Assembly (NCBI RefSeq): GCF_004115155.1
Contig: NZ_RDSM01000004.1
Location: 124,001-188,000 of the forward strand
Length of the DNA: 64,000 nt
Source of the DNA: Granulicella sibirica
GTDB taxonomy: Bacteria; Acidobacteriota; Terriglobia; Terriglobales; Acidobacteriaceae
Direction of reading: 5' to 3'
A model generated the notes under the pieces. The model was not told where the DNA came from. It saw only the letters and a list, made by a program, of their open reading frames with translations, and made no database searches. The position numbers and the translations under genes were made by a program. The first letter of the stretch is position 1. Each line of letters begins with the position of its first letter. Of this stretch, positions 35,501-42,768 are shown piece by piece.

Positions 35501-35779
35501 CTTATCGAAACCGGATGCCTCCACAGTGACGGTGTAGTTGCCGAGGGGAAGCTCCTGGAAGATGAATGTTCCGGCACTGGAGGAGGTGGTCTGGTGGATC
35601 TGGTTGGTGTCGACGTTCTGCGCGGTGACGGGGGCAGAGGCGACAGAGGCTCCGGTAGCGTCGACGACGGTGCCGCTGATGCCTCCGCGGAAGGTCTGGG
35701 CGAGGCCCGTGATGGGCAACATCAGGAGGCAGACCAGAAGGAGATAGAGGGAGTAAAGACGGGAAGCGGAGCGCATCAT
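32534..35779 (-). CDS. TonB-dependent receptor with carboxypeptidase-regulatory domain (Oar-like), 1
   Basis: Outer-membrane receptor, 1081 residues from ATG 35779 (GAGGAGA upstream), with signal peptide SLYLLLVCLLMLPITGLAQ. An N-terminal carboxypeptidase-regulatory Ig-like domain (GGISGTVVDATGASVASAPV, GNYTVTVEASGFDKV) precedes the plug (VSDLPLNGRGYTQMVALTPG, NQINWQIDGVDNNDFWH, VESFSVQT), then a large beta-barrel ending with an aromatic C-terminus (VQFSLKALF). The ligand cannot be read from sequence; family members are linked to oligosaccharide or peptide uptake. It lies between the M20 peptidase and the divergent APC permease beside the hydroxyproline operon, which suggests glycopeptide import. 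A perfect terminator follows. Confidence 0.93.
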   Translation of the reverse strand: MMRSASRLYSLYLLLVCLLMLPITGLAQTFRGGISGTVVDATGASVASAPVTAQNVDTNQIHQTTSSSAGTFIFQELPLGNYTVTVEASGFDKVRVEKVAVSAGQVVDLNIKVGVATQSTEVVVSADALSLDTATIANTATLSAQTVSDLPLNGRGYTQMVALTPGYAGYAGGQGFNGSLNGARRNQINWQIDGVDNNDFWHNEPAANEGGVSGLPGTTLPLDTVESFSVQTLSLPEAGRNPAGTVNLTLRSGTNHIHGTAYYYNRNELFGAKSPFTTTKQKVRNYNWGVSLGAPVIHNKLFFFGSFETQRFELGTSGLGTEPSVAYQTLALATLAKYNVSPNTVTKAMLATFWPANTLTGPATTGNFTSTVPISGHTYNGSVKFDYNINEKNTVSFHWFSGEGQQAAPSGSQIPDYYQTVPTRAQNYAIVWNNQISSRFSNQVLLGADYFFQAYKDANTNFNPIALGFNTGVTDISGAPNILLGASSQFDPIGPTPPLSRNGTTGHATDAFTLTLGAHDIRFGGEYRRGYVTENYHSNGIGQYVFDGAHGPWANDTFADKNIPILADFLAGYLASGTVARGNQAREVFVNSFGIFAQDAWKATQQLNFNYGVRYDYTGPLYNNNKDLSVFTPATGIVFQGDGIGSVFPPKRLNFSPRAGFTYEPSFTKGLVIRAAAGLYYDTPNINVFLSQSVKNGGAIGLQGNPAGAAPVFTLSVQPQTIVDGQLLAPLAATPATTCIVTTTKVSPCGVYTVSQNLRPGSTVNYSLNIQQQLGTNAVLQIGYVGSQARKQILLRDINQAALNPAGSSVAAYAKQSSRPLFAQYPTYGAVNELDSAGNANYNSLQTTLRLQNLHGVTSMFTYTWSHNLDNGTNYRSALPQDSTNIGADYGNSSYDITNNFKAIVNYDIPTLAKTPHWLTGGFELHSVFSIYGGEPVSIQSSADNSGTGEGSQRATQVLANPYNGASRSLVNGVAYWINPASFVNSPKGTFVTSRRTQVRGPGYNDVDFSVFKTGNVTEKLRLQFRAEMFNLFNRINYAPFHATTGSSLGQLTDTIGDYNGAPGIGPGEPFNVQFSLKALF

Positions 35780-35931
35780 GAAGATCTCCTCGCGGATAGG
35801 TGAGTCAGAAATGGATGCCGGCGCTGTGTCGCCGTGGAGAGCGGTGCGCTTCCCTGCGGTTAGGGGAAGTGAGTCTCTGGACCGAGAAAGCGGGTGCCAT
35901 TCACCCTCTGAGAGGGGCGAGTACAAAGTGT

Positions 35932-35953
35932 GGATACAATGAAGAATACATTG
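35932..35953. promoter_or_regulatory. Paired ATAC motifs, site B (putative GntR operator)
   Basis: GGATACAAT (35932-35940) matches GTATACAAT of site A in 8 of 9 bases. GAATACATT (35944-35952) is identical to the core of site C. CAATG (35938-35942) and CATTG (35949-35953) also form a short inverted repeat. The element sits between the divergent TonB receptor (start 35779) and APC permease (start 36009). Confidence 0.45.
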
Positions 35954-36008
35954 CGGCATGCAGATGTCAAGGTAGTTCGTACTCTGTGGGTGATGCACGG
36001 AGGTACGG

Positions 36009-37529
36009 ATGTCTCGCGAAGAAGTTCAAATCCCGCATAGATTGGATCTCATGACCCAGCCAGGACTCTCGACCGCAGAACCGGTGGTTGCGACACGGAC
36101 ATTGAAACGGCAGCTTGGCTTCTTCGACTCCGCGATGATCGTGGTGGGCGTGATGATCGGGTCGGGGATCTTCATTGTCCCGGCGAACATGGCCCGGGTG
36201 CTGGGAAGCCCGGGATGGCTGCTGCTGGCGTGGGTGTTCGCGGGAGTGCTTACGGTGAGCGCGGCGCTTTCGTTTGGAGAGCTCTCGTCGATGATGCCGG
36301 GAGCAGGTGGAATGTATCTGTATCTCTCCGAAGCCTACTCGCCGCTTTGGGGATTTCTTTACGGGTGGACGTTTTTTACCGTGATTCAGACGGGGACGAT
36401 TGCCGCGGTGGGCGTGGCGTTCGCGAGGTTCTCAGGGGTGCTGTTTCCCTGGATCTCGGAAAGGAATTACCTGCTTGGGCCGGTGAAGCTTTCGGAACAT
36501 TATGCGATCTCGCTTTCATCGGCACAGATGGTTGCGCTGGTGGCGATCCTGCTGTTGACGGGGACGAATGCGCTTGGGTTGAAGTATGGGAAGTGGGTGC
36601 AGAACCTGTTCACGGTGACGAAGATCGCGGCGCTGGGAGCGTTGATCGTTGCCGGATTCACAATCGGGCGGAGTTCTGCTGCGGTGCATGAGAACTTTGC
36701 GCAGATGTTTGTGACTCGCAGCGGTAGTGCGGCACCGGAGATGGTTGGGGCGTTGGGGATTTTGGTCGCGGTGTGCGTGGCGCAGTCGGGGTCGCTGTTT
36801 TCTGCGGACTCATGGCATAACGTGACGTTCGCGGCGGAGGAGGTGAGGGACCCGCGACGGGTGTTGCCGAGGGCTTTGATCCTGGGGAGCGTGCTTGTGA
36901 TCGTGCTGTATCTCGCGGCGAACGTGGCTTATCTCTCGACGCTTTCGTTTGGCGAGATACAGGGTGCGGCGCATGACCGGGTGGCGACGGCGATGCTCGA
37001 GAAGATCTTTCCGTCGGTCGGCGGACGGCTAATGGCGCTGGCGATCATGATCTCGACGTTCGGGTGCATCAACAGCCTGATTCTGGCGGGAGCTCGGGCT
37101 TACTATGCGATGGCGCGGGATGGGCTGTTCGTCCCGGCGGCGGCGAAATTGAATAAGGCGAATGTTCCGGGGGCTTCGCTGGCGATGCAGGCGGTGTGGG
37201 CGGGGATGCTGGTGTTGCTGACGACTTACTCGGCCACGGCAGGGTATGGAAATCTCTATAGCGATCTGCTGGATTATGTGATTTCAGCGGCACTTATTTT
37301 CTATGTGCTGACGATCGCTGCTGTTGTTGTGCTGCGATGGAAGAGGCCTTTGGCTGAGAGGCCGTATCGGACGTTTGGGTATCCGGTTACGCCGGGGTTT
37401 TACGTTCTTGGGGCTTCGGCGATCGTGGTTTGTCTGTTTGTGTTTCGACCGGCTACTACCTGGCCTGGGTTGGGGATTGTTGCTTGCGGAGCTCCGGTTT
37501 ACTTCTTGATTCGGAGACGGAAGAGGTAG
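36009..37529 (+). CDS. APC family amino acid permease
   Basis: Inner-membrane transporter of 506 residues with about 12 TM segments. The first helix has the family signature MIVVGVMIGSGIFIVPANMARVLG, followed by LSFGELSSMMPGAGGMYLYLSEAYSP and VTKIAALGALIVAGF. It is closest in style to LAT/amino-acid antiporter branch members. GGAGG lies 5 nt before the ATG at 36009; an ATG at 36051 is an alternative. The gene is convergent with the hydroxyproline operon and divergent from a TonB receptor, and shares a putative operator with the operon, so hydroxyproline or Hyp-containing peptide breakdown products are plausible cargo. Specificity is inferred from context only. Confidence 0.92.
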   Translation: MSREEVQIPHRLDLMTQPGLSTAEPVVATRTLKRQLGFFDSAMIVVGVMIGSGIFIVPANMARVLGSPGWLLLAWVFAGVLTVSAALSFGELSSMMPGAGGMYLYLSEAYSPLWGFLYGWTFFTVIQTGTIAAVGVAFARFSGVLFPWISERNYLLGPVKLSEHYAISLSSAQMVALVAILLLTGTNALGLKYGKWVQNLFTVTKIAALGALIVAGFTIGRSSAAVHENFAQMFVTRSGSAAPEMVGALGILVAVCVAQSGSLFSADSWHNVTFAAEEVRDPRRVLPRALILGSVLVIVLYLAANVAYLSTLSFGEIQGAAHDRVATAMLEKIFPSVGGRLMALAIMISTFGCINSLILAGARAYYAMARDGLFVPAAAKLNKANVPGASLAMQAVWAGMLVLLTTYSATAGYGNLYSDLLDYVISAALIFYVLTIAAVVVLRWKRPLAERPYRTFGYPVTPGFYVLGASAIVVCLFVFRPATTWPGLGIVACGAPVYFLIRRRKR

Positions 37530-37565
37530 GGAATCCCACATCTCAGAGGCGAGATGTGGGATTCC
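37530..37565. terminator. Bidirectional 15-bp hairpin terminator
   Basis: GGAATCCCACATCTC (37530-37544) pairs perfectly with GAGATGTGGGATTCC (37551-37565) around a 6-nt loop. It starts one base after the APC permease stop and ends 11 bases before the hypD stop on the other strand, so it separates two convergent units. There is no long U-tract on either side. Confidence 0.75.
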
Positions 37566-37576
37566 GGTTGTAGCGG

Positions 37577-38479
37577 CTAGACAAGGGCGAGGGTGGGGCG
37601 GTTGGCCATGGACGCATCGATGATCGCGAGGGCTTCTTCGCGTTCGGCGCCAGTGAGCTCGAGACGCGGGGGGCGGACGTAGGCTGTGCCTACGCCGATG
37701 CGCTCCTCGGTGAGCTTGATGAGCTGGATGAACTTCGGCACGGTATCGAGGCGGAGCAGCGGGAGGAACCAACGGTAGAGGGCGAAGGCTTCGTTGAAGT
37801 TTCCCTCCATGGCAAGATTGAAGACGCGGACGGACTCTTCGGGGAAGGCGTTGACGAGGCCGGCGACCCAGCCAGTGGCTCCGGCTGCAATGGCTTCGAC
37901 GATGGCGTCGTCGACACCGACGAAGAGGGCGAGACGGTTGCCGAGGAGGGTCTGAATGGAGGTGACGCGGCGGACGTCGGTGCTGGACTCCTTGACAGCC
38001 ATGAAGTTGGGGTGCTCGTTGGCGAGCTCGACAATCTGCTGCGGGGTGAAGTCGGTGCCGTAGGCGATGGGGTTGTTGTAGAGCATGCAGGGGAGATCCG
38101 TTGCGCGGAAGATGGCGGCGATGTGGGCTTTCATCTCGCGCCAATCGCCTTTGTAGACGTAGGGTGGCAGGACCATCAGCCCATCGGCGCCGGCTTTCTC
38201 GGCCATTTTGGCGAGGTTGACGGTGTCTGCGGTGGCCAGGCCGGAGATGGCGGAGACGACGGGGACGTTGGGTCCGACGGCGTCGCGGCCTATCTCGAGG
38301 ACGGTGCGCTTCTCATCCTGGGTGAGGGCGGTAGCCTCGCCCAGGGAGCCGAGGAGGATAAGGCCGGTGCAGCCTGAGTCGATCATCCATTTGGCACGTT
38401 TCGCGATGGCTTGGTGGTCGAGGCTGAGGTCGCTTTTGAATGCCGTGGTCATTGCCGGCATGACGCCTTTCCAGATCAT
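37577..38479 (-). CDS. DapA-family deaminase, probably 1-pyrroline-4-hydroxy-2-carboxylate deaminase
   Basis: 300-residue class I aldolase-type barrel of the dihydrodipicolinate synthase superfamily. Visible motifs are GCTGLILLGSLGEATALT, GLMVLPPYVYKGDW, MLYNNPIAYGTDF (Tyr) and the Schiff-base Lys in FMAVKESSTDV. The DapA-type motif is changed (GSLGE rather than GTTGE), as in enzymes that deaminate pyrroline-4-hydroxy-2-carboxylate to alpha-ketoglutarate semialdehyde. It overlaps the FAD enzyme gene by 4 nt and follows the hydroxyproline epimerase, which together make this assignment much more likely than lysine synthesis. It is the last gene of the minus-strand operon. Confidence 0.85.
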   Translation of the reverse strand: MIWKGVMPAMTTAFKSDLSLDHQAIAKRAKWMIDSGCTGLILLGSLGEATALTQDEKRTVLEIGRDAVGPNVPVVSAISGLATADTVNLAKMAEKAGADGLMVLPPYVYKGDWREMKAHIAAIFRATDLPCMLYNNPIAYGTDFTPQQIVELANEHPNFMAVKESSTDVRRVTSIQTLLGNRLALFVGVDDAIVEAIAAGATGWVAGLVNAFPEESVRVFNLAMEGNFNEAFALYRWFLPLLRLDTVPKFIQLIKLTEERIGVGTAYVRPPRLELTGAEREEALAIIDASMANRPTLALV

Positions 38480-39621
38480 GAGTTCTCCTTGTACATAGCT
38501 TGGGGCTCGGCGACGAGGGTCGCGAGCCGGGCGGGTAGGTAGGGCGTGAGGGGGATGGCGGATTCGCGGCCGGCAAAGTGATCGGCGAGGAGGGCGGCGG
38601 TGGCGGGAGAGGTGGTGATGCCGAGGCCTTCGTGGCCGGTAGCGAGGAAGATGGTTTCGTCTTCCGGCCAGGGGCCGATGAGGGGGAGCTTGTCGGGTGT
38701 CGCGCTGCGGAAGCCGGTCCAGGTGGTGGCGATAGGGATGCCGGCGAGGGTGGGCATGTATTCCGCGGCGCGGGCGAGGATTCGGGCGATGATGACGGGT
38801 TCTACCTCGGGACCTGTCGAGCCGTACTGGCGGGATGAGCCGATAAGGATCTGGCCGGTGGCTCGGGGCTGGACGTTGAAGGCTACGGAATCATCATCGT
38901 CGCAGTGGGCGCTCTTGAGATAGCCGAGTTCGACGATCTGGTGGTGAAGGAAGTTGGGATGGGGCTCGGTGAGAGCCAGGTGGCCCTTGCGGAGGCGGAT
39001 AGGGAGACCGGGAGTGAGTCTGGTGGAGCGTTCGCCGGCGGCGTTGACGATGCGCCGGGAGAAGAGGCGGCGTCCGTCGCTGAGATCAACGGTACCTGCG
39101 CCTATGCGGAGGACTTCGGCGGTGAGGATCTGGGCTCCGTGGGCAACGGCCTGTTCTACGAGGGTGCGGGCTATAGCGAGGGGGTTGACGATAGAGTCGG
39201 ATGGGACGAGGAGAGCTCCGGCGAGGTTGGAGGCAAGGTTCGGCTCGAGGGTGGCTAGCTGCCTGGGGTCGAGGAGCTGAGCGGCTATTTCGTATTCGGC
39301 GAAGATGGACTGTTTACGGGCGGCCTCGTGGAGTTCTTCGGCGTCGGATGCAATCCAGATAGTTCCGGCGGGTTGATACTCGGCGGTGGCGGAAAGATTG
39401 GGGACGAGAGATTGCCAGAGGGATTGCGAGAAGCGGGTGAGGAGAAGCTGTGGGGCGGAGTCGTCCATGAGGACGACGTGTCCCATGGCGGCAGCGGTGG
39501 CTCCGTGGCCGATGGAGCCGCTCTCGATGAGAGCGACAGTGAGGCCATCGCGCGCGAAGGCGGCGGCACAGGCCGCGCCGACGATGCCTCCGCCGACGAC
39601 GATGGTGTCGAAGGTGGTCAT
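38476..39621 (-). CDS. FAD-dependent D-amino-acid oxidase family enzyme, probable D-hydroxyproline dehydrogenase/oxidase
   Basis: 381 residues with an N-terminal FAD dinucleotide-binding motif (DTIVVGGGIVGAACAAAFARDG), GATAAAMGHVV, the middle IVNAAGERSTRLTPG and a C-terminal FAD contact (LATGHEGLGITTSPATAALLADH). This is the DAO/DadA-like family. In the trans-4-hydroxy-L-proline pathway a flavoenzyme oxidises cis-4-hydroxy-D-proline to the pyrroline. The gene overlaps both its neighbours by 4 nt and lies between epimerase and deaminase, exactly where this step is needed. Single-polypeptide form, not the three-subunit type. Whether it uses oxygen or a quinone cannot be told. Confidence 0.86.
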   Translation of the reverse strand: MTTFDTIVVGGGIVGAACAAAFARDGLTVALIESGSIGHGATAAAMGHVVLMDDSAPQLLLTRFSQSLWQSLVPNLSATAEYQPAGTIWIASDAEELHEAARKQSIFAEYEIAAQLLDPRQLATLEPNLASNLAGALLVPSDSIVNPLAIARTLVEQAVAHGAQILTAEVLRIGAGTVDLSDGRRLFSRRIVNAAGERSTRLTPGLPIRLRKGHLALTEPHPNFLHHQIVELGYLKSAHCDDDDSVAFNVQPRATGQILIGSSRQYGSTGPEVEPVIIARILARAAEYMPTLAGIPIATTWTGFRSATPDKLPLIGPWPEDETIFLATGHEGLGITTSPATAALLADHFAGRESAIPLTPYLPARLATLVAEPQAMYKENS

Positions 39622-40565
39622 GCGGTGGGGATTCCCAGGCGGAAGGGGTCGGCTGGATCGTAGATGAGTTGAGCATCAGAGTTGACGAAGGCGCGGCCGG
39701 TGATGCTGGGGATGAGGCCGGACTCGGTGACGGTGACGCGGCCTTCGAAGACGCTGCCGATGATGCTCTCCTGACGCCAGACGCCGCCGGGGAGGAGCTT
39801 GCCGTCGGCGTAGAGGCAGGCGAGCTTGGCGCTGGTGCCGGTGCCGCAGGGAGAGCGGTCGTAGGCTCCGCCGGGGCAGAGGACGAAGTTGCGGCTGTCG
39901 ATACCGGACTTGTCCGAGTCGACGAAGAGCTCGATGTGATCGATCTCACCGGAGTCGTTGCCGGTGATGTTGTTAGCGGCGAGGGCGCGTTTGATGGCGG
40001 TGGTGAAAGTGGTGAGCTGCGGGATCTCGGAGGGTACGAGGCGGAAGGGTGGGTTGGCGACGAGGAAGAACCAGTTGCCACCCCAGGCGATATCTCCGGT
40101 GACTGGACCGTAGCCGGGAACATCAACCGTGACGCCTGCAGCGATGCGGAAGCTTGGGACATTTGCGAGCGTCACTGTCATGTCGGGGTGGAGGCAGGCG
40201 GAGACGATGCCGACGGCGGTCTCGATGCGGTGCGTGCCTGGGGTGATGCGTCCGAGATAGGCGAGAGTGGCGACGACGCCGATGGTGCCGTGTCCGCACA
40301 TGAGGATGTTGCCGACGTTGTTGAAGTAGAGGACGCCGGTGACGCAGGTGGGGTCGACGGGCTCGACGAGGAGCGCGCCGACGAGGACGTCGGAGCCGCG
40401 TGGCTCGTTGATGATGCTGTTGCGGAAGTCGTTGTGCTCGAGGCCGAAGCGTGTGAGGCGTTCGGCGAGAGGTCCGTCTCCGAGGTCGGGACCTCCGGAG
40501 ATGACGGTGCGCGTCGGCTCTCCACCCGTGTGTGAGTCGACTACGTGTACCCTGCTAAGATTCAT
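39618..40565 (-). CDS. 4-hydroxyproline epimerase (proline racemase family)
   Basis: 315 residues. Both catalytic Cys motifs of the racemase/epimerase type are present: ILMCGHGTIGVVATL (first Cys) and DRSPCGTGTSAKLACL (second Cys). Trans-3-hydroxyproline dehydratases carry Thr at the second position, so that activity is unlikely. Other family features are VHVVDSHTGGEPTRTV near the start and EGRVTVTESGLIPSITGRAF near the end. It converts trans-4-hydroxy-L-proline to cis-4-hydroxy-D-proline. It is the first gene of the operon; AGGGAA lies upstream of the ATG, and site C of the putative operator lies 40 bases from the start. A GntR/FCD regulator is divergent. Confidence 0.92.
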   Translation of the reverse strand: MNLSRVHVVDSHTGGEPTRTVISGGPDLGDGPLAERLTRFGLEHNDFRNSIINEPRGSDVLVGALLVEPVDPTCVTGVLYFNNVGNILMCGHGTIGVVATLAYLGRITPGTHRIETAVGIVSACLHPDMTVTLANVPSFRIAAGVTVDVPGYGPVTGDIAWGGNWFFLVANPPFRLVPSEIPQLTTFTTAIKRALAANNITGNDSGEIDHIELFVDSDKSGIDSRNFVLCPGGAYDRSPCGTGTSAKLACLYADGKLLPGGVWRQESIIGSVFEGRVTVTESGLIPSITGRAFVNSDAQLIYDPADPFRLGIPTA

Positions 40566-40604
40566 CAGATTCCCTGGTGGACGGTGCGAACGTTAGTCTA
40601 CAAG

Positions 40605-40617
40605 ATTGAATACATTA
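40605..40617. promoter_or_regulatory. ATTGAATACATTA, site C (putative GntR operator)
   Basis: ATTGAATACATTA lies between the divergent epimerase (start 40565) and GntR genes. It matches the minus-strand reading of site A in 12 of 13 bases and contains the GAATACATT of site B. FCD-type GntR proteins commonly bind TTGTATACAA-like palindromes close to their own gene, so this fits an autoregulated operator. Confidence 0.5.
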
Positions 40618-40689
40618 GCGCAACGTGCCGTGGATACTGTTGATTTGCATGGATTGCGCATCCGGAGAGATGCAGGAGATGCTTCAGAG

Positions 40690-41433
40690 ATGACGACGCA
40701 GAGCAGGGGCAAGAAGGTGGTCAAGGAGCGGAAACGATCGACCACGGAGCATGGGACGACATTAACTTCGGCCTTCCAGCAGGTACGGGACCTGATTGTG
40801 CATGGGCGGCTTTCGCCGGGGGCGTGGATCGTGGAGGCGGACCTGACGGAGAAGCTGGGGATGAGCCGGACGCCGGTACGGGGGGCGCTGCAGTGGCTCC
40901 AACGCGAGGGGTATGTGATCGAGCAGAAGAGCCGGTCGAAGTCGCGGATGATCGTGGCCCCGCTGACACGGGAGGATTCGGCTGAACTTTATTCGATTGT
41001 GGGACATCTCGAGGGTTTGGCGGGAAGGCTCACTGTTGCGTTGCCGAAAGAAGAGCGGGTTGCGGTGGTGGCGAAGATCAAGGCCATTAATGCGAAGCTG
41101 CATAAGATCGCGAAGACGAAGGACCTGGCGGGGGAGAGCATCTTCGATCTCGATGCGGAGTTTCACCGGATTATTGTGGAGGCGAGCGCGGGGCCGCGGT
41201 TGATGCTGATGCACAAGGGGATCAAGCCGCAGACGGAGCGGTACTGGCGGCTGTACGCGAGCAACATCATCGACTCACTCGATGTAAGCGTGGCCGAGCA
41301 TGAGGCGATTATTTCGGCGATCCACAAGGGCGATGCAGATGCGGCGGAGAAGGCGCTGATTGCGAACTGGGTGAAGGGCGCGGAGCGGGTGGAACGGGTG
41401 ATCGCGATGCATGGGGAGCGGGGGAGCTGGTAG
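40690..41433 (+). CDS. GntR family transcriptional regulator, FCD type
   Basis: About 247 residues from ATG 40690 (AGGAGA upstream); TTG or GTG codons back to 40606 are possible but would cover site C. The N-terminal winged helix has AFQQVRDLIVHGRLSPGAWIVEADLTEKL and the recognition segment MSRTPVRGALQWLQREGYV. The C-terminal helical FCD effector domain contains the acid/His metal-site pattern (FDLDAEFHRIIVEASAG, and VAEHEAIISAIHKGDADAAEKALIANW). Such regulators sense small organic acids or amino acids. Its divergent position to the epimerase makes hydroxyproline or a pathway intermediate the likely effector. The stop abuts the DUF4380 gene on the other strand. Confidence 0.9.
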   Translation: MTTQSRGKKVVKERKRSTTEHGTTLTSAFQQVRDLIVHGRLSPGAWIVEADLTEKLGMSRTPVRGALQWLQREGYVIEQKSRSKSRMIVAPLTREDSAELYSIVGHLEGLAGRLTVALPKEERVAVVAKIKAINAKLHKIAKTKDLAGESIFDLDAEFHRIIVEASAGPRLMLMHKGIKPQTERYWRLYASNIIDSLDVSVAEHEAIISAIHKGDADAAEKALIANWVKGAERVERVIAMHGERGSW

Positions 41434-42768
41434 CTATTTTCTTATGTCTGTTCTGGCGAGAATGCCGAGGTCTTTGTTGTTTTGATCTACGAGCTTGAGG
41501 GCTATGGCTTTGGTTCCGGCGGGCGGGGTTAGGCCTTGTTGCTGGATCACGGCTTCGACGCCTACGGCGATGGGGCCTAGCGTTTGCTTCTCAATTTCGG
41601 CTCCGCGCTGGTTGAGGTAGGAGAGGACGAGGGTGCCGGGGGCGAAGGCGGTGACTGTGCCGGTGAGGGTGAGTTGGGTGCCTTCGGCGGTGGCGGTGAA
41701 GGCTTGGGTGACGAGGCCGGTTGGGTTGACCGAGATGGGGGTGCCGGTGGTGTAGATCGGGCTCCAGGTGGTGTCGAAAGCGTAGGTCTGGTTGGGGGCG
41801 AGCTTGACGATGGGGCTGTTGATCTCGGCTTCCATGTAGTAGGGCGTGGCTAGCTGCGTGGTGTCGGGGATGGTGGCGTGGTCCTGCTTGTCGAAGCGGA
41901 CGCCGGGGCCGTTCTTGTAGAAGATGGTGGTGGCTTTGCCGGGATAGTTGCCCGCGGGGATGTAGGTGAAGTGCTCGATCATGCCGAAGTGGCTCTGGCG
42001 GTCGAGGACGGCGAGCCAGCCTGCGGGGGAGTCGAGCCAGACTTCATTTTCGAAGTATTTCCAGTGGAGCTGGAAGAGGTCTTTCTGGATGGAGAAGGAA
42101 GGGTCGTCGGCGAGGCCGGAGCGGACGTGGTAGCCGTCGGGGTAGGTGGAGTTGGGCTTTGCTGGGGTGTAGGCGTAGAGGTCGTGGTTGTAATCGGTGG
42201 GGTTGGTGTGGTCGGAGAGGTCGTATTGAGATACCGATTGCACGGACCATTCGATGGGGTGAGTGGCGGCGTTTTTCGTCACGGCGTGGAAGTGGATCTC
42301 GGGGGATGTGGCGGAGATGGTGATGGTGCGGCTGTACTGGAGGCCGGTGATGGTGTCGGGTTGGCCGTCGAGCTGGACGGCGCACTCTTTGCCCTGGGAG
42401 AGGACTTTGAAGGCGTAGGGCAGGTCGTCGATGGCGGTGGAGGCGAGGACCCAGTGGTGGTCGTCCTGGTCCCCCTCGGGCATGGGCCAGATCTTGTCGC
42501 CGCCGTAGTTGATCCAGCCTCCCTTGGCTTCGGTGGGGGAGATGTACTGGCCGCGGAACTTGGGGTTGACGAAGAGGTAGGGGTGGCCGTCGAACTCGAC
42601 CTGCATGAGGCGTCCGCCGAGCTGGGGGACGACAGTGAGCTTGAGCCACTGGTTGGTGACCTCCTGCGCTTCCCAGCCCTGGTAGGTGACGGGGTGGACG
42701 GAGCAGGGGGTTTGGGCGTACATGGCGAGCGGACCAAGAGCGAGGGCCAGGGAGAGGAGATGCTTCAT
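41434..42768 (-). CDS. Exported DUF4380-type protein
   Basis: 444 residues with a signal peptide (MKHLLSLALALGPLAMYA). The N-terminal 300 residues look like the DUF4380/galactose-mutarotase-like beta-sandwich: LKLTVVPQLGGRLMQVEFDGHPYLFVNP, GGWINYGGDKIWPMPEGDQDDHH and QYDLSDHTNP. The C-terminal part (about 340-444) is another beta domain. Activity is unknown; the fold suggests sugar or sugar-lactone binding. Its start overlaps the SMP-30 gene by 4 nt, so the two are cotranscribed. The stop directly abuts the GntR stop with no bases between them. Confidence 0.75.
   Translation of the reverse strand: MKHLLSLALALGPLAMYAQTPCSVHPVTYQGWEAQEVTNQWLKLTVVPQLGGRLMQVEFDGHPYLFVNPKFRGQYISPTEAKGGWINYGGDKIWPMPEGDQDDHHWVLASTAIDDLPYAFKVLSQGKECAVQLDGQPDTITGLQYSRTITISATSPEIHFHAVTKNAATHPIEWSVQSVSQYDLSDHTNPTDYNHDLYAYTPAKPNSTYPDGYHVRSGLADDPSFSIQKDLFQLHWKYFENEVWLDSPAGWLAVLDRQSHFGMIEHFTYIPAGNYPGKATTIFYKNGPGVRFDKQDHATIPDTTQLATPYYMEAEINSPIVKLAPNQTYAFDTTWSPIYTTGTPISVNPTGLVTQAFTATAEGTQLTLTGTVTAFAPGTLVLSYLNQRGAEIEKQTLGPIAVGVEAVIQQQGLTPPAGTKAIALKLVDQNNKDLGILARTDIRK

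Noticed and set aside
37577-38479. Dihydrodipicolinate synthase (lysine synthesis) reading of the DapA-family gene
   Set aside because: It overlaps the FAD enzyme in the hydroxyproline operon and has GSLGE instead of the usual DapA motif.
39618-40565. Trans-3-hydroxyproline dehydratase as an alternative for the proline racemase family protein
   Set aside because: Both catalytic Cys residues are present (MCGHGT and SPCGTG); dehydratases have Thr at the second position, and the neighbours fit the 4-hydroxyproline route.
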